This document shows, one piece after another, positions 27,122 to 35,766 of a stretch of 57,042 bases of DNA. The DNA is from an uncultured Oscillospiraceae bacterium (GTDB taxonomy: Bacteria; Bacillota; Clostridia; Oscillospirales; Oscillospiraceae): contig CAJFQQ010000015.1 of assembly GCA_904419145.1 (NCBI GenBank), positions 1 through 57,042 on the forward strand. The letters run 5' to 3'. A program made the translations under genes and the position numbers. Every line of letters starts with the position of its first letter. Within the stretch, counting starts at the first letter, position 1. Under the pieces are notes generated by a model. It was not told where the DNA came from and did not search any database. It was given only the letters and a program-made list of their open reading frames with translations.

Positions 27122-27640
27122 ATGGAAGACCCGCTGCAGTCCTGGGAAGCCCAGCTGCGGACCTATGCGCTTCCGGAATGGGACAACCTTCCGGAGCTGG
27201 AATTGTATATGGATCAGGTGGTTCTTCTCCTGTCCCGCTATCTGACCTTTTTCTCTCAGGGAGAGGACGAGAAGATCATCACACCCAGCATCGTCAACAA
27301 CTATGTCCGCATGAAGATTATGCCGCCCCCCAATAAAAAGCGGTATGGACGCACCCACATCGCCTATCTGCTGATGATCTGCACACTGAAACAGAGCCTC
27401 AGCATCGCAGCCATTCAGAAGCTGCTGCCTCTGGAGCTGGACGAGGACGAGGTTCGCTCGCTGTATACCCGTTTTGTGGACATCTATCGCGCCGCAGCCA
27501 CCCATTTCTCTCAAATCGTCCGGGAGTCGCAGGCCGGCGGTCAGGAACGGGATTCCCTGCCCGCGGGGATGGCGATTCTGTCCTGTCTCAGCAAGTCTTT
27601 AACGGACTATCTCCTGAAGTATCCCACGGATACACCGTAA
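27122..27640 (+). CDS. DUF1836 domain protein
   Basis: 172 residues from the ATG preceded by AAAGGAGG; the longer open frame would include the promoter. The DUF1836 core is seen as ITPSIVNNYVRMKIMPPP near 58-75 followed by KRYGRTHIAYLLMI, which looks like a MerR-type winged-helix recognition pattern: a helix reading NNYVR and then a wing. A cytoplasmic, possibly DNA-binding, protein of unknown function, common in Firmicutes. It is monocistronic with its own promoter and terminator. Confidence 0.85.
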   Translation: MEDPLQSWEAQLRTYALPEWDNLPELELYMDQVVLLLSRYLTFFSQGEDEKIITPSIVNNYVRMKIMPPPNKKRYGRTHIAYLLMICTLKQSLSIAAIQKLLPLELDEDEVRSLYTRFVDIYRAAATHFSQIVRESQAGGQERDSLPAGMAILSCLSKSLTDYLLKYPTDTP

Positions 27641-27644
27641 TGAT

Positions 27645-27686
27645 ACAGGGAGGCCCCATCCTTTGGATGGGACCTCCCTGTTTTTT
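27645..27686 (+). terminator. Terminator after the DUF1836 gene
   Basis: CAGGGAGG-CCCATCC stem pairing with GGATGGG-CCTCCCTG around a TTT loop, then six T residues; starts five bases after the stop codon. Confidence 0.92.
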
Positions 27687-27768
27687 CTATGCAAAAGGGG
27701 CACACTCCATGCGCAGCAGCATTTGCCCATATTCGAAGCCCGCCGCCCTCGCAGGAAATTTTGACTTT

Positions 27769-28467
27769 TCAGTGCAAATGCTCCACGCCGCAGACCGTGA
27801 GGGTATCCCCCGCGACGGCAAACCGCACATTATAGCCGGCAAAGTCCATGCCATAGACCCGCTCCGGGTCATCCTGATAGGAGGGGCGCGGGTCCTGGGC
27901 CAGCACGCCGGTGAGGGCCTCCCGGTGCTCCGCGGGGATCTGCTCCAGCAGCTCCGGCGGAAACACGATATGGAGCGTCTGCCGCTCCACCTGGTCGGCA
28001 AACCCGCCCGTGCTGTCCGGATAGCTGTCGGCATAGGGCACATAGGGCTTGATATCAAAGATCGGCGTTCCATCCATCAGATCCGCCCCCGCCACATGGA
28101 GCACCGGGCCCAGCTCCGGGTCATACGCAATGCCCTCCAGCCGCACGGCGGAGAGGCCCAGGGCGTTGGGCCGGAAGGGGGATCGGGTGGCGAACACCCC
28201 CACGCGCTGGTTGCCACCCAGCCTGGGCGGGCGCACGGTGGGGGACCAGTTCTCCCGGACCGCCTGATGAAAGCGCCAGATCAGCCAGATATGGCTGAAC
28301 CCCTCCAGCCCCCGCACTGCCTCCCGGCTCCTGTACTTGGGGCAGAACACCACGGTGGCCCGCAGATCTGCCACCAGCCCGCTCTGCCTGGGTACGCCGA
28401 ATTTGCTGGAGAACGGGCTGCGGATATGGGCGATGGCCTCGATGGTGGCCAGATCCCCGCCGCTCAC
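27769..28467 (-). CDS. trmO: tRNA (N6-threonylcarbamoyladenosine37-N6)-methyltransferase, TrmO/TsaA family
   Basis: 232 residues from a GTG that overlaps the stop of the cyclase gene (GTGA). Starts further upstream would lie within that gene, so the exact start is not certain. The TsaA-fold core is clear: IAHIRSPFSSKFGVPRQSG near the start, LEGFSHIWLIWRFH in the middle and RSPFRPNALGLSAVRLEGI, which contains the conserved SAM-contacting residues. Family members methylate t6A at position 37 of some tRNAs. The C-terminal extension with a DDPERVYGMDFAGYNV-type ending is also found in TrmO relatives. Confidence 0.85.
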   Translation of the reverse strand: MSGGDLATIEAIAHIRSPFSSKFGVPRQSGLVADLRATVVFCPKYRSREAVRGLEGFSHIWLIWRFHQAVRENWSPTVRPPRLGGNQRVGVFATRSPFRPNALGLSAVRLEGIAYDPELGPVLHVAGADLMDGTPIFDIKPYVPYADSYPDSTGGFADQVERQTLHIVFPPELLEQIPAEHREALTGVLAQDPRPSYQDDPERVYGMDFAGYNVRFAVAGDTLTVCGVEHLH

Positions 28468-29216
28468 GGCGTGATGGCCCATACCCGGGCCGGCAGGCCC
28501 GTGGCGCCCTCGATGCGGGGATAGGAGACCACCGCCACCGCGCCGGCAGGGGCCACCTGATCCAGATTGCACAGCAGCTCCACCTGGAGCTTCCCCCTGC
28601 TGAGCACATACCGCTCGCAGGCCAGATCCCCGGCCTGGGCCGCCAGAACGGAGGCATCGGTATCGATGGTCTCATGGCCATTGGCGGCGGCCCTGCGGGT
28701 CTCATAGATATATTGCAGCGCCTCCAGGGACCAGCCCGGCGTGTGCTCGCCGCCCTCGGCGTCGAAATTGGAGAGCGCGTCCATGCTGGGCCAGCGCTTG
28801 CTCCAGTCGGAGCGCAGCGCCACCATGGCCCCGTCAGGGATGGGCCCGTACTGGGCCTCATAGGCCTGTATGTCCGCCGCGGTCACCGCGTAGTGGACGT
28901 CCTGCGCCACCTGTCTGGTGATGTCCACGACGCACAGGGGGAATACCAGATCCCCCGCCCCAAATGCCTCGGACAGCACGCCATCCTTGGTAAAGTGACC
29001 GGGAAAGTCGATATGGGTCCCAAACTGCCCCGGGAATTTGAAGGTCTGGATGAGACAGTCCAGCATGGGGTTGCCCCAGTCATAGACCGTTTTGGACAGC
29101 TCCACCGACCCCTCCGGGATACCGGCCCAATAGGGGCTGTCGTTGTTGAGGGGGTGGGAGAGCTCCACCCATTTGTACCCTCTCGCCCGTTCCAGGGCCT
29201 GCCAAAGCTCGTACAT
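28464..29216 (-). CDS. Cyclase-family metal-dependent hydrolase (kynurenine formamidase-like)
   Basis: 250 residues from MYELWQALERA with AAGGAGTG upstream. The PF04199 metal-binding signature HIDFPGHF is at 68-75 (His68, Asp70, His74), and the early VELSHPLNNDSPYW segment is typical. The family includes arylformamidases that hydrolyse N-formylkynurenine and other amide or lactone hydrolases. No tryptophan degradation genes are nearby, so the substrate is open. The four-base overlap with trmO indicates a two-gene operon, though no common pathway is evident. Confidence 0.82.
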   Translation of the reverse strand: MYELWQALERARGYKWVELSHPLNNDSPYWAGIPEGSVELSKTVYDWGNPMLDCLIQTFKFPGQFGTHIDFPGHFTKDGVLSEAFGAGDLVFPLCVVDITRQVAQDVHYAVTAADIQAYEAQYGPIPDGAMVALRSDWSKRWPSMDALSNFDAEGGEHTPGWSLEALQYIYETRRAAANGHETIDTDASVLAAQAGDLACERYVLSRGKLQVELLCNLDQVAPAGAVAVVSYPRIEGATGLPARVWAITP

Positions 29217-29472
29217 GCAGTCACACTCCTTATTAAAATTTGAATTTCCTTCCATAACGTCACTATGCCCGTCCCCTCGATGGGACAACGGGATCCTCTC
29301 GCCAAGTGAACGAATGATTTACGAACGCCAGATGAAAGACAAATACGTGCCTCAGTACCCCCGTATCATCGGGCTGCACATTCTGGGTGCATCTCAGTCA
29401 GGAGAAGGATCGTATCCGTTTTGGCAGAAACAGCGCTCCCTTTATAAACGTTTCCTCCCAAAAGGGTCTGAT

Positions 29473-30822
29473 TCACAAGGTCCTCTCCAGCAATCCCACG
29501 GTCTCTACATGGGCAGTACGGGGGAACATATCCACCGCCACGGCCTGCGTCAAAGCATAGCCCGCCCCGGCAAACCGCTTCACGTCCCGGGCCAGGGTGG
29601 CCGGATCACAGGAGACATACACCACCCGCTCCGGCGCCATCCGGGCAATGGCCGGGACCACCTCCTCCCCCAGCCCTTTCCGGGGCGGGTCCACGGTGAT
29701 CACATCCGGCCGCAGCTGCTCCGCCGCCAGCCGCTCTGCCACCGCCCCGGCATCACCGCAGAAGAACTCCGCATTGGCAATGCCGTTGCGTGCCGCGTTG
29801 CGCCGGGCATCCTCGATGGCCGGCGCAACGATTTCCGCGCCGATTACCCGCCGGGCCTGCCCGGCCATGGCCAGGGTGATGGTCCCGGTGCCGCAGTAGA
29901 GGTCCAGTACGGTCTCCTGCCCTGTGAGGCCGGCCATCTGGATGGCCCGTCCATACAGCCGCTCCGCCTGGGCCCGGTTCACCTGGTAGAAGGACGGGAC
30001 CGACAGGGTAAATCGCAGGCCGCAGAGGATATCCTCTAGCCGGTCTCTCCCCCAGAGCGTCCGGTAGTCCTCCCCCAGGATCACATTGGTGTTTCGGGTG
30101 TTGGTGTTCAGCACCGCCCCCACCATGCCGGGGCAGGCCTCACGGAGCGCCTCCACCAGCTGCGCTTCATGGGGCAGACGCTCCCCGTTGGCTACTACGC
30201 ACACCAGTGACGCCCCGGTCGCACTGGTGCGGACATAGAGATGCCGGATGAGGCCCGTCCCCGTAGTCTCATCATAGCCCGGGACGGCGTACCGGGCCAT
30301 ATACCGGCCCAGGGCCTGTGCGGCCCGGTTGGCCTCCGGCCGCTGGAGAAGGCAGTCGGACACCGGGATCACCGCATGGCTGCGGGCCCGGTAGAACCCG
30401 ATGGCCCCATCCCGTCCCACCGGAAACTGGCTCTTGTTGCGGTAGTGGAGGACCTGGGGGCTGGGCAGGATCTCTGAAACAGCGATGTCCGCCCCGCCGA
30501 TACGCCGCAGGGCGTCCTCCACCCGCTGCCGCTTGGCCTCCAGCTCCTCTTCATAGGTGAGGTGGCGGAACGCACAGCCGCCGCAGGCGGGATAGTGGGG
30601 GCAGTCCACGACCTGCCGGCCCAGAGCTGCTGTGAGCACCTGCCCCACTTTGGCAAAGGCCACCTGCTTCTGGACCTTCAAAATCTGCACCACGCAGGTC
30701 TCCCCCCGGACACCGCCATGGACAAACACCACCTGGCCGCCGATCCGGGCCACGCCCAGTCCCTCGGCAGTGTAGCCGGTGATCTCTACTGTATGCAGTT
30801 GGTTTTTCCGCAGCTGTTCCAT
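29473..30822 (-). CDS. rlmD: 23S rRNA (uracil-C5)-methyltransferase, RlmD/RlmCD family
   Basis: 449 residues from MEQLRKNQLHTV; an in-frame GTG four codons earlier lies inside the probable ribosome site. A TRAM RNA-binding domain covers roughly 8-60, then the iron-sulfur cysteines Cys74, Cys80 and Cys83 (CPHYPACGGCAF), and a class I methylase with SAM motif LDLYCGTGTI, DPPRKG and catalytic-Cys motif VSCDPATLARD. It methylates C5 of a uridine in 23S rRNA; which position (747, 1939 or both) cannot be read here. It follows the beta-CASP nuclease gene by 42 bases. Confidence 0.92.
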   Translation of the reverse strand: MEQLRKNQLHTVEITGYTAEGLGVARIGGQVVFVHGGVRGETCVVQILKVQKQVAFAKVGQVLTAALGRQVVDCPHYPACGGCAFRHLTYEEELEAKRQRVEDALRRIGGADIAVSEILPSPQVLHYRNKSQFPVGRDGAIGFYRARSHAVIPVSDCLLQRPEANRAAQALGRYMARYAVPGYDETTGTGLIRHLYVRTSATGASLVCVVANGERLPHEAQLVEALREACPGMVGAVLNTNTRNTNVILGEDYRTLWGRDRLEDILCGLRFTLSVPSFYQVNRAQAERLYGRAIQMAGLTGQETVLDLYCGTGTITLAMAGQARRVIGAEIVAPAIEDARRNAARNGIANAEFFCGDAGAVAERLAAEQLRPDVITVDPPRKGLGEEVVPAIARMAPERVVYVSCDPATLARDVKRFAGAGYALTQAVAVDMFPRTAHVETVGLLERTL

Positions 30823-30864
30823 GGATGTTCCCACTCTCCCGCCCGCTTTCAGAGGGCCTGTGTT

Positions 30865-32460
30865 TTATTTCTCCCACTTGTCGATGAGGGCCTTGATCTG
30901 GTCGGCAAAGTTCCCCAAATCCCGGTTGGCCCGGCCCTTGCTGCGGGCGATGACCTCCTGGAGCAGCTTGCCCATCGCCACCAGGCGCTGGTAAGCCGTG
31001 GATACCTTTCCGCCAGCGTATGTGCTGGTTTTCCGCTCGGGCAGATAGCCCTGCTCCACCATCCGCCCGCTGAGGAGGTCCCAGCACTCGGTATACTGGG
31101 GCGCGTGGGCCTCCAGGCCCAGCTTCTGGAGGCTCTCGGCAAAGTAGGGCGCCACCTCCCGGTCCCCGTGGGTGACAAAGATATGCTTCGGGCCGTCGAA
31201 AGCCTGGGCCCAGGCCAGAAGATGGTTGCGGTCGGCGTGGCTGGAGAGGCCCTTGAAGTTGACGATCTCCGCGTTGACGGCGATCTCCTCGCCAAAGAGC
31301 TTCACCGATTTTGCCCCCTCCAGCAGCGTGCGGCCCAGGGTACCCTCCCCCTGGAAGCCCACAAAGACGACGGTGCTGTCATGGCGCCACAGGTTGTACT
31401 TCAAATGGTGGCGGATGCGCCCGGCGTCGCACATGCCGGAGGCGGAGAGAATGACCTTGGGGGTCTTATCGGTGTTGAGCATTTTGGACTCCTCCAAGGA
31501 CTCCGTCAGCCGCAGCCCCGGGAAGGTAAACATGCTCTGGTGGGTGCGGACCAGCTCCAGGGCCTCCTCATCCAGATAGCCCCGCAAATCCCCGGCAAAA
31601 ATGGTGGTGGCCTTCCCGGCCAGGGGGCTGTCCACATAGACCGGGAAGTCCGGCACCGACTTCACCAGCCCCTCCTGCTTCATGCGGCCGATGAAGTACA
31701 AAATCTCCTGGGTACGGCCTACGGCAAAGGCGGGAATCACCACATTGCCGCCCCGGCCCAGCGTCCGGTCGATCACCGCCGCCAGCTCGTCGGTATAGCT
31801 CCACACCTCCTGGTGGTTGCGGTCGCCGTAGGTGCTCTCCATCACCACGTAGTCCCCCCGGTGCAGCAGCACCGGGTCCCGGATGATGGGCTGGTCCACG
31901 TTTCCGATGTCCCCGGAGAACACCAGGGTGCGGTGCTCCCCGTTTTCTGTCAGGTCCAGGGTCACGCTGGCGCTGCCCAGCAGATGCCCCGCATCGGTAA
32001 AGGTGACCTCCACCCCGTCGCACAGGCTGATCCGGCGGTCATATTCGCAGGTGTCAATATACTGTGCCGTCGCCACGGCGTCGGCCATGGTGTAGATGGG
32101 CTCCACCGCCGGCCGGCCCGCCCGCTGATTTTTCCGGTTCTGGTACTCCGCGTCGGACTCCTGGATGTGGGCGGAGTCCGCCAGCATGATCTCCAGCAGC
32201 TGTACGGTGAGCCGGGTCGTCAGGATGCGGCCGCGAAAGCCCTGCCGCACCAGCATGGGCAGACGTCCGCTGTGATCAATGTGGGCGTGGGTAACCAGCA
32301 CGTAGTCCACGGTGTTGGGGGCAAAGGGCAGGTCGCTGTTATCAATTTCATCCCGTCCCTGCTGCAGGCCGCAGTCCACCAGAATGTTCTTCCCACCGAT
32401 CTCCAGCAGATAGCAGCTGCCGGTTACACACTGGGCTGCGCCATAAAAATGCAATTTCAT
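30865..32460 (-). CDS. Metallo-beta-lactamase fold RNA-processing protein with beta-CASP domain
   Basis: 531 residues. The metal site THAHIDHSG gives His58, His60, Asp62 and His63, and GHLLGSASV supplies the next histidine. The beta-CASP domain (about 180-390) includes AVGRTQEILYFIG, and the RMMBL tail holds GFQGEGTLGR, LSSHADRNHL and THGD. This is the YSH1/CPSF-like exonuclease group, smaller and distinct from RNase J. Likely a zinc-dependent endo- or exoribonuclease in the cytoplasm. It heads a two-gene operon with the rRNA methylase, which suits RNA processing and modification. Confidence 0.92.
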   Translation of the reverse strand: MKLHFYGAAQCVTGSCYLLEIGGKNILVDCGLQQGRDEIDNSDLPFAPNTVDYVLVTHAHIDHSGRLPMLVRQGFRGRILTTRLTVQLLEIMLADSAHIQESDAEYQNRKNQRAGRPAVEPIYTMADAVATAQYIDTCEYDRRISLCDGVEVTFTDAGHLLGSASVTLDLTENGEHRTLVFSGDIGNVDQPIIRDPVLLHRGDYVVMESTYGDRNHQEVWSYTDELAAVIDRTLGRGGNVVIPAFAVGRTQEILYFIGRMKQEGLVKSVPDFPVYVDSPLAGKATTIFAGDLRGYLDEEALELVRTHQSMFTFPGLRLTESLEESKMLNTDKTPKVILSASGMCDAGRIRHHLKYNLWRHDSTVVFVGFQGEGTLGRTLLEGAKSVKLFGEEIAVNAEIVNFKGLSSHADRNHLLAWAQAFDGPKHIFVTHGDREVAPYFAESLQKLGLEAHAPQYTECWDLLSGRMVEQGYLPERKTSTYAGGKVSTAYQRLVAMGKLLQEVIARSKGRANRDLGNFADQIKALIDKWEK

Positions 32461-32488
32461 CGCGGCACCTCCTTTTTATATTGAGTCT

Positions 32489-32517
32489 AGTGTAACACAG
32501 ACCATGGCATTTCGCAA
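32489..32517 (-). promoter_or_regulatory. Promoter of the beta-CASP nuclease gene
   Basis: Minus strand TTGCGA, 17-base spacer, TACACT, about 30 bases before the start codon. A plus-strand TATACT at 32572, with a poor TTTTCA 17 bases before it, may drive the divergent zinc-ribbon gene. Confidence 0.55.
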
Positions 32518-32598
32518 TTACTATCCTGCCGCTGCATCGTTTTCAGACTTTTCAAACCGCTTTCCCTGTAGTATACTGAATAAAAGGAGGTGGGAACC

Positions 32599-32931
32599 AT
32601 GCGTTTGGTGTGTTCTGAGTGCAGGAAATCCTATGATTATGATGTGGACGACTTCTGCCCCCGCTGCGGTGCCTATAACCAGCCCCCAAAGGCTGTCAGC
32701 ACCGCAGTGGTCCGCAAGGATGGTGTAAACGAAGCCAATCACAAGGGCTCCTTTGTCCACAAAGAGGTCCACAAGGAGAAGGCGCAGCGCCGGGCTGTCC
32801 GCCAGATCGCCCAGCCGCTGAAAGGGGCCAATCAGCCCCCAAAATCCAAGTCCTCCGGCGGCTCCACGGCAGTGATTGTGATTTTGGTGATCGTTGCAGT
32901 ATTGCTCCGATTTTTGTCCGCACTCTTTTAA
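32599..32931 (+). CDS. Small zinc-ribbon membrane-anchored protein
   Basis: 110 residues from the ATG with AAAGGAGGTG at ideal spacing. The N-terminus is a zinc ribbon with Cys5, Cys8, Cys20 and Cys23 (CSEC and CPRC), followed by a basic, polar linker and one C-terminal transmembrane helix (VIVILVIVAVLLRFLSALF). A tail-anchored topology with the zinc ribbon in the cytoplasm is likely. I do not recognise a specific family beyond zinc-ribbon proteins common in Clostridia. It is divergent from the beta-CASP gene and ends at its own terminator. Confidence 0.75.
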   Translation: MRLVCSECRKSYDYDVDDFCPRCGAYNQPPKAVSTAVVRKDGVNEANHKGSFVHKEVHKEKAQRRAVRQIAQPLKGANQPPKSKSSGGSTAVIVILVIVAVLLRFLSALF

Positions 32932-33007
32932 CTGGCAGGGTTTTATTCCGTTCGGAAATTGTTTGATTTCCTTTGAAACCCGGTTGTCCCACGGGGAAAA
33001 TATATCG

Positions 33008-33045
33008 AAGCAGGCGGTTTGGTAAAAACCGCCTGCTTTAATTTC
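33008..33045 (+). terminator. Terminator after the zinc-ribbon gene
   Basis: AAGCAGGCGGTTT/AAACCGCCTGCTTT stem with a short loop followed by a broken T-run (TTTAATTT). The deacetylase gene begins 35 bases later. Confidence 0.82.
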
Positions 33046-33079
33046 CGCCGTTCAAGCCAAACTATTCACTGGTGATCCC

Positions 33080-33805
33080 ATGAAACGATTTCTTGCCATA
33101 TTGGCTCTTTTCTCTCTGCCCGTACTGTTATACACGCCGGGACAACGGGCAGTCTCCGCCAGCAGCAATGGAGCGGCAGTATCCGGCGATTGTAAATACG
33201 TGGCGCTGACCTTTGACGACGGCCCCAGGGCCGACACCACCTCCGTTTTATTGGATGGACTGCAGGCCCGGGGTGTCAGCGCCACCTTTTTCCTCATTGG
33301 CGAGCAAATTCCCGGCAACGAAGGCCTTCTGCGCCGGATGGCCGCGGAGGGCCATCAGATCGGCAACCACACCTACAGTCATGCGATTCTGGAGGATGCC
33401 GCCGACAATGCCATTGTGGAGGAAATTCATAAGACAGAGGTCCTCCTGACAGACGTGCTGGGTACAGACACCTATTGGCTCCGCCCCCCCTACGGCATGG
33501 TGGATCGTGCCCGCACATCCCTAATCAAGACACCCATGATCTTTTGGTCACTGGATCCGGAAGACTGGAGAGTACTGGATGCAGAAAAAGTGACGGATAC
33601 CATTGTTCACAGCGTACAACCTGGGGACATTATCCTGCTGCACGACTTCTACCCCACGAGCGTGAAGGCCGCTTTGCAGGTTATTGACCGTCTGCAGCCA
33701 CAGGGATATGAGTTTGTCACTGTTGAGGACCTGTTTGCGCACTATGGGACGATCCCTGTCCTGGGGGAGCTGTACTGCAATGCCACCACCATCCGCACCT
33801 GGTAA
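33080..33805 (+). CDS. Exported polysaccharide deacetylase (carbohydrate esterase 4)
   Basis: 241 residues with an N-terminal signal peptide or membrane anchor (MKRFLAILALFSLPVLLY, predicted cleavage near AVSA). NodB motifs: TFDDGP with Asp46-Asp47, the metal-binding GNHTYSH with His97 and His101, RPPYG near 131 and LHDFYPTSV near 185, where the catalytic His is kept. It probably removes acetyl groups from peptidoglycan or another envelope glycan outside the membrane. The ribosome site (GGTGAT) is weak and no clear promoter lies between it and the terminator upstream, so read-through from the zinc-ribbon gene is possible. Confidence 0.92.
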   Translation: MKRFLAILALFSLPVLLYTPGQRAVSASSNGAAVSGDCKYVALTFDDGPRADTTSVLLDGLQARGVSATFFLIGEQIPGNEGLLRRMAAEGHQIGNHTYSHAILEDAADNAIVEEIHKTEVLLTDVLGTDTYWLRPPYGMVDRARTSLIKTPMIFWSLDPEDWRVLDAEKVTDTIVHSVQPGDIILLHDFYPTSVKAALQVIDRLQPQGYEFVTVEDLFAHYGTIPVLGELYCNATTIRTW

Positions 33806-33816
33806 ATCCCGGGCGC

Positions 33817-33852
33817 AAAAAGGGGCACGGTTACAATAACCGTGCCCCTTTT
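33817..33852. terminator. Bidirectional terminator between deacetylase and secG
   Basis: AAAAAGGGGCACGGTTA, CAA loop, TAACCGTGCCCCTTTT. It serves the two converging genes. Confidence 0.9.
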
Positions 33853-33881
33853 CCCATGCTTTCTGCTGCAGACAGCCTTCC

Positions 33882-34121
33882 TTACACCCCAGCAACGCTG
33901 AGCACATTCAGCGCCAGGGTCAGGACAATAAATACCGCGCCTACCCATTTAGTAGCCCGGGCCAGCTTGGCATCCAGGCTCTTGGCCTTGCTCTTTGCCA
34001 GGAACGTATCGGCAGCACCGCCGATAACACCCAGTCCCTGGTTTTTGCCGCTCTGGAACAGGACCATGAGGATAATCACCACACCCACCAGGACCTGCAG
34101 AATCGTGATCGCCAAAGTCAT
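33882..34121 (-). CDS. secG: Preprotein translocase subunit SecG
   Basis: 79 residues from MTLAITILQVLVG with GGGAGGT upstream; the open frame runs on but that part overlaps the promoter. Two transmembrane helices (about 3-23 and 58-77) flank a conserved cytoplasmic loop LFQSGKNQGLGVIGGAADTF. It is the accessory subunit of the SecYEG channel. secY and secA are also in this window, about 4 and 13 kb away. It is monocistronic with its own promoter. Confidence 0.95.
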   Translation of the reverse strand: MTLAITILQVLVGVVIILMVLFQSGKNQGLGVIGGAADTFLAKSKAKSLDAKLARATKWVGAVFIVLTLALNVLSVAGV

Positions 34122-34188
34122 TGCTACATACCTCCCAAATTTGATGGAAACGCGCCGCAACGCGTAATACTCCATATCGCAGGTATAT

Positions 34189-34217
34189 ATGATACCACAT
34201 TCCATGCCCCAATGCAA
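34189..34217 (-). promoter_or_regulatory. secG promoter
   Basis: Minus strand TTGCAT, 17-base spacer, TATCAT, about 65 bases before the start codon. Confidence 0.65.
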
Positions 34218-34286
34218 GTATGAAATGCGATTTTTCTCCAATTATATCATCTTTTCTGCCATATTGTCACACATAAGAAATCATAT

Positions 34287-34325
34287 GGAACAAGTGTTGC
34301 ATTTTTACTGAAACCGTGCTATACT
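34287..34325 (+). promoter_or_regulatory. lexA promoter with overlapping SOS box
   Basis: TTGCAT (34297-34302), 17-base spacer, TATACT (34320-34325). The sequence GGAACAAGTGTTGC at 34287-34300 matches the Gram-positive LexA site CGAACRNRYGTTYC at 12 of 14 positions and covers the -35 box, so LexA should repress its own gene. Confidence 0.65.
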
Positions 34326-34349
34326 GATACAAATATAGGAGGTGCGCCT

Positions 34350-34937
34350 ATGGGAAGGAAGTCCGACATGCAGGGGAGAATCTATGATGTGATCGTCCAT
34401 TTTCGCGCGGAAAATGGATATGCCCCCTCTGTCCGTGAGATTGGGGAAGCAGTGGGCCTTAAGTCACCGTCCACTGTCCATTTCCACCTGAAAAAGCTGG
34501 AAGAACAGGGGCTGATTGAAAAGGGCGCCTGTAAAGGGCGTGCTCTGACCGTTCTGCATCAGCCGCTGGAGGGGAAGATCCCCCTGCTGGGTTCCGTGGC
34601 CGCCGGTGCACCCATCCTGGCCCAGGAGTGTATTGAAGATTATATCACCTTTGATACCCACGGGCGGCCTGGGGAATATTTCGCTCTGCGGGTCCGTGGC
34701 GAATCTATGATAAAAGCCGGCATTCTTCCCGGGGACCTTGTGATTATACACAGGCAGCATACCGCCTACAATGGTGAAATTGTCGTAGCCCTCCTAGGGG
34801 ATGAGGCTACCGTCAAACGCTTCCATAGAGAAAATGGCCAGATTTGGCTTCTGCCGGAAAATGACGATTACCAGCCCATTGACGGCACCGGATGCGAAAT
34901 CCTGGGCCGAGTCGCCGCAGTATTGCGAGAGTACTGA
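34350..34937 (+). CDS. lexA: SOS repressor LexA
   Basis: 195 residues. An N-terminal winged helix (about 1-65, PSVREIGEAVGLKSPSTVHFHL) binds DNA and the C-terminal S24 peptidase domain carries Ser119 (GESM) and Lys156 (ATVKRF). The self-cleavage bond is Ala85-Gly86 in SVAAGAP. On DNA damage RecA filaments trigger cleavage and derepress repair genes. TAGGAGGTG precedes the start. The gene is followed after 14 bases by an aspartate racemase-like gene that may therefore be co-expressed. Confidence 0.96.
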   Translation: MGRKSDMQGRIYDVIVHFRAENGYAPSVREIGEAVGLKSPSTVHFHLKKLEEQGLIEKGACKGRALTVLHQPLEGKIPLLGSVAAGAPILAQECIEDYITFDTHGRPGEYFALRVRGESMIKAGILPGDLVIIHRQHTAYNGEIVVALLGDEATVKRFHRENGQIWLLPENDDYQPIDGTGCEILGRVAAVLREY

Positions 34938-34951
34938 GGGGGCGGGAGACA

Positions 34952-35644
34952 ATGCGTACCATTGGCCTTTTAGGTGGCATGAGCTGGGAAAGTACTGTCA
35001 CTTATTATCAGATTGTCAATGAAGTGGTCAAAGAGCGTCTGGGCGGCCTTCACTCTGCCAAATGTATTCTCTACAGCGTGGAGTTCGACGAAATCGAGCG
35101 CTGCCAGTCCAGCGGCGACTGGGCACGCAGTGGGGAAATCCTCGCCCAGGCAGCTCAGTCTCTGGAGCGGGCCGGCGCAGACTTCATCCTGATCTGTACC
35201 AATACCATGCACAAGGTCTACGATCAGGTTCAAGCCGCTGTCTCCATCCCCATCCTCCATATCGCGGATCTGACCCTGTCCGCCCTTCTGTCCCGCGGCA
35301 TCCGGCGGGTCGCCCTGCTGGGGACGCGGTACACCATGGAGCAGGATTTCTATAAGCAGCGTCTCATCGACGGCGGCATGGAGGTGCTGATTCCCAGCGA
35401 AACAGACCGTCAGGAGATCAACCGCATCATTTTTGATGAGCTCTGCCGCGGTACCATTTCCCCGGCCTCCAAGGCCACGTTCCTGCGGGTGCTGGAGGCG
35501 CTGCGTGCCGCCGGGGCGGAGGGCGCCATCCTGGGCTGCACGGAGATCGGCCTTTTGGTACACCAGGAGGACACAAATCTGCCTCTTTTTGATACCACAT
35601 TTATCCATGCCCGCGCCGCTGCAGAGCGCGCCCTGGAAGGCTGA
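34952..35644 (+). CDS. Aspartate/glutamate racemase family protein
   Basis: 230 residues from the ATG with GGGCGGGAG upstream. This is the cofactor-independent two-cysteine racemase fold: GLLGGMSWEST at the N-terminus, Cys82 in ICTNTMHK and Cys196 in LGCTEIGLL as the paired acid/base thiols. The sequence resembles aspartate racemase (YgeA/RacX type) more than MurI. It could make D-amino acids for the cell wall or act on a related substrate. It lies directly behind lexA and ends at a terminator. Confidence 0.88.
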   Translation: MRTIGLLGGMSWESTVTYYQIVNEVVKERLGGLHSAKCILYSVEFDEIERCQSSGDWARSGEILAQAAQSLERAGADFILICTNTMHKVYDQVQAAVSIPILHIADLTLSALLSRGIRRVALLGTRYTMEQDFYKQRLIDGGMEVLIPSETDRQEINRIIFDELCRGTISPASKATFLRVLEALRAAGAEGAILGCTEIGLLVHQEDTNLPLFDTTFIHARAAAERALEG

Positions 35645-35728
35645 AGTTTTGCCCATCAATCTTCCATTCTTCACAATGCAGATTTTGCAGTCGTTGCTTG
35701 GAGCATTAAAACGTGCCCGGAAAGCAAT

Positions 35729-35766
35729 CCGAGGGGTGCCGCAACATGCGGCCCCCTCGGTTTTTC
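35729..35766 (+). terminator. Terminator after the racemase gene
   Basis: CCGAGGGG-TGCCGC pairs with GCGGC-CCCCTCGG around AACAT, followed by TTTTT. Its T-run touches the end of the convergent lipoprotein gene. Confidence 0.88.
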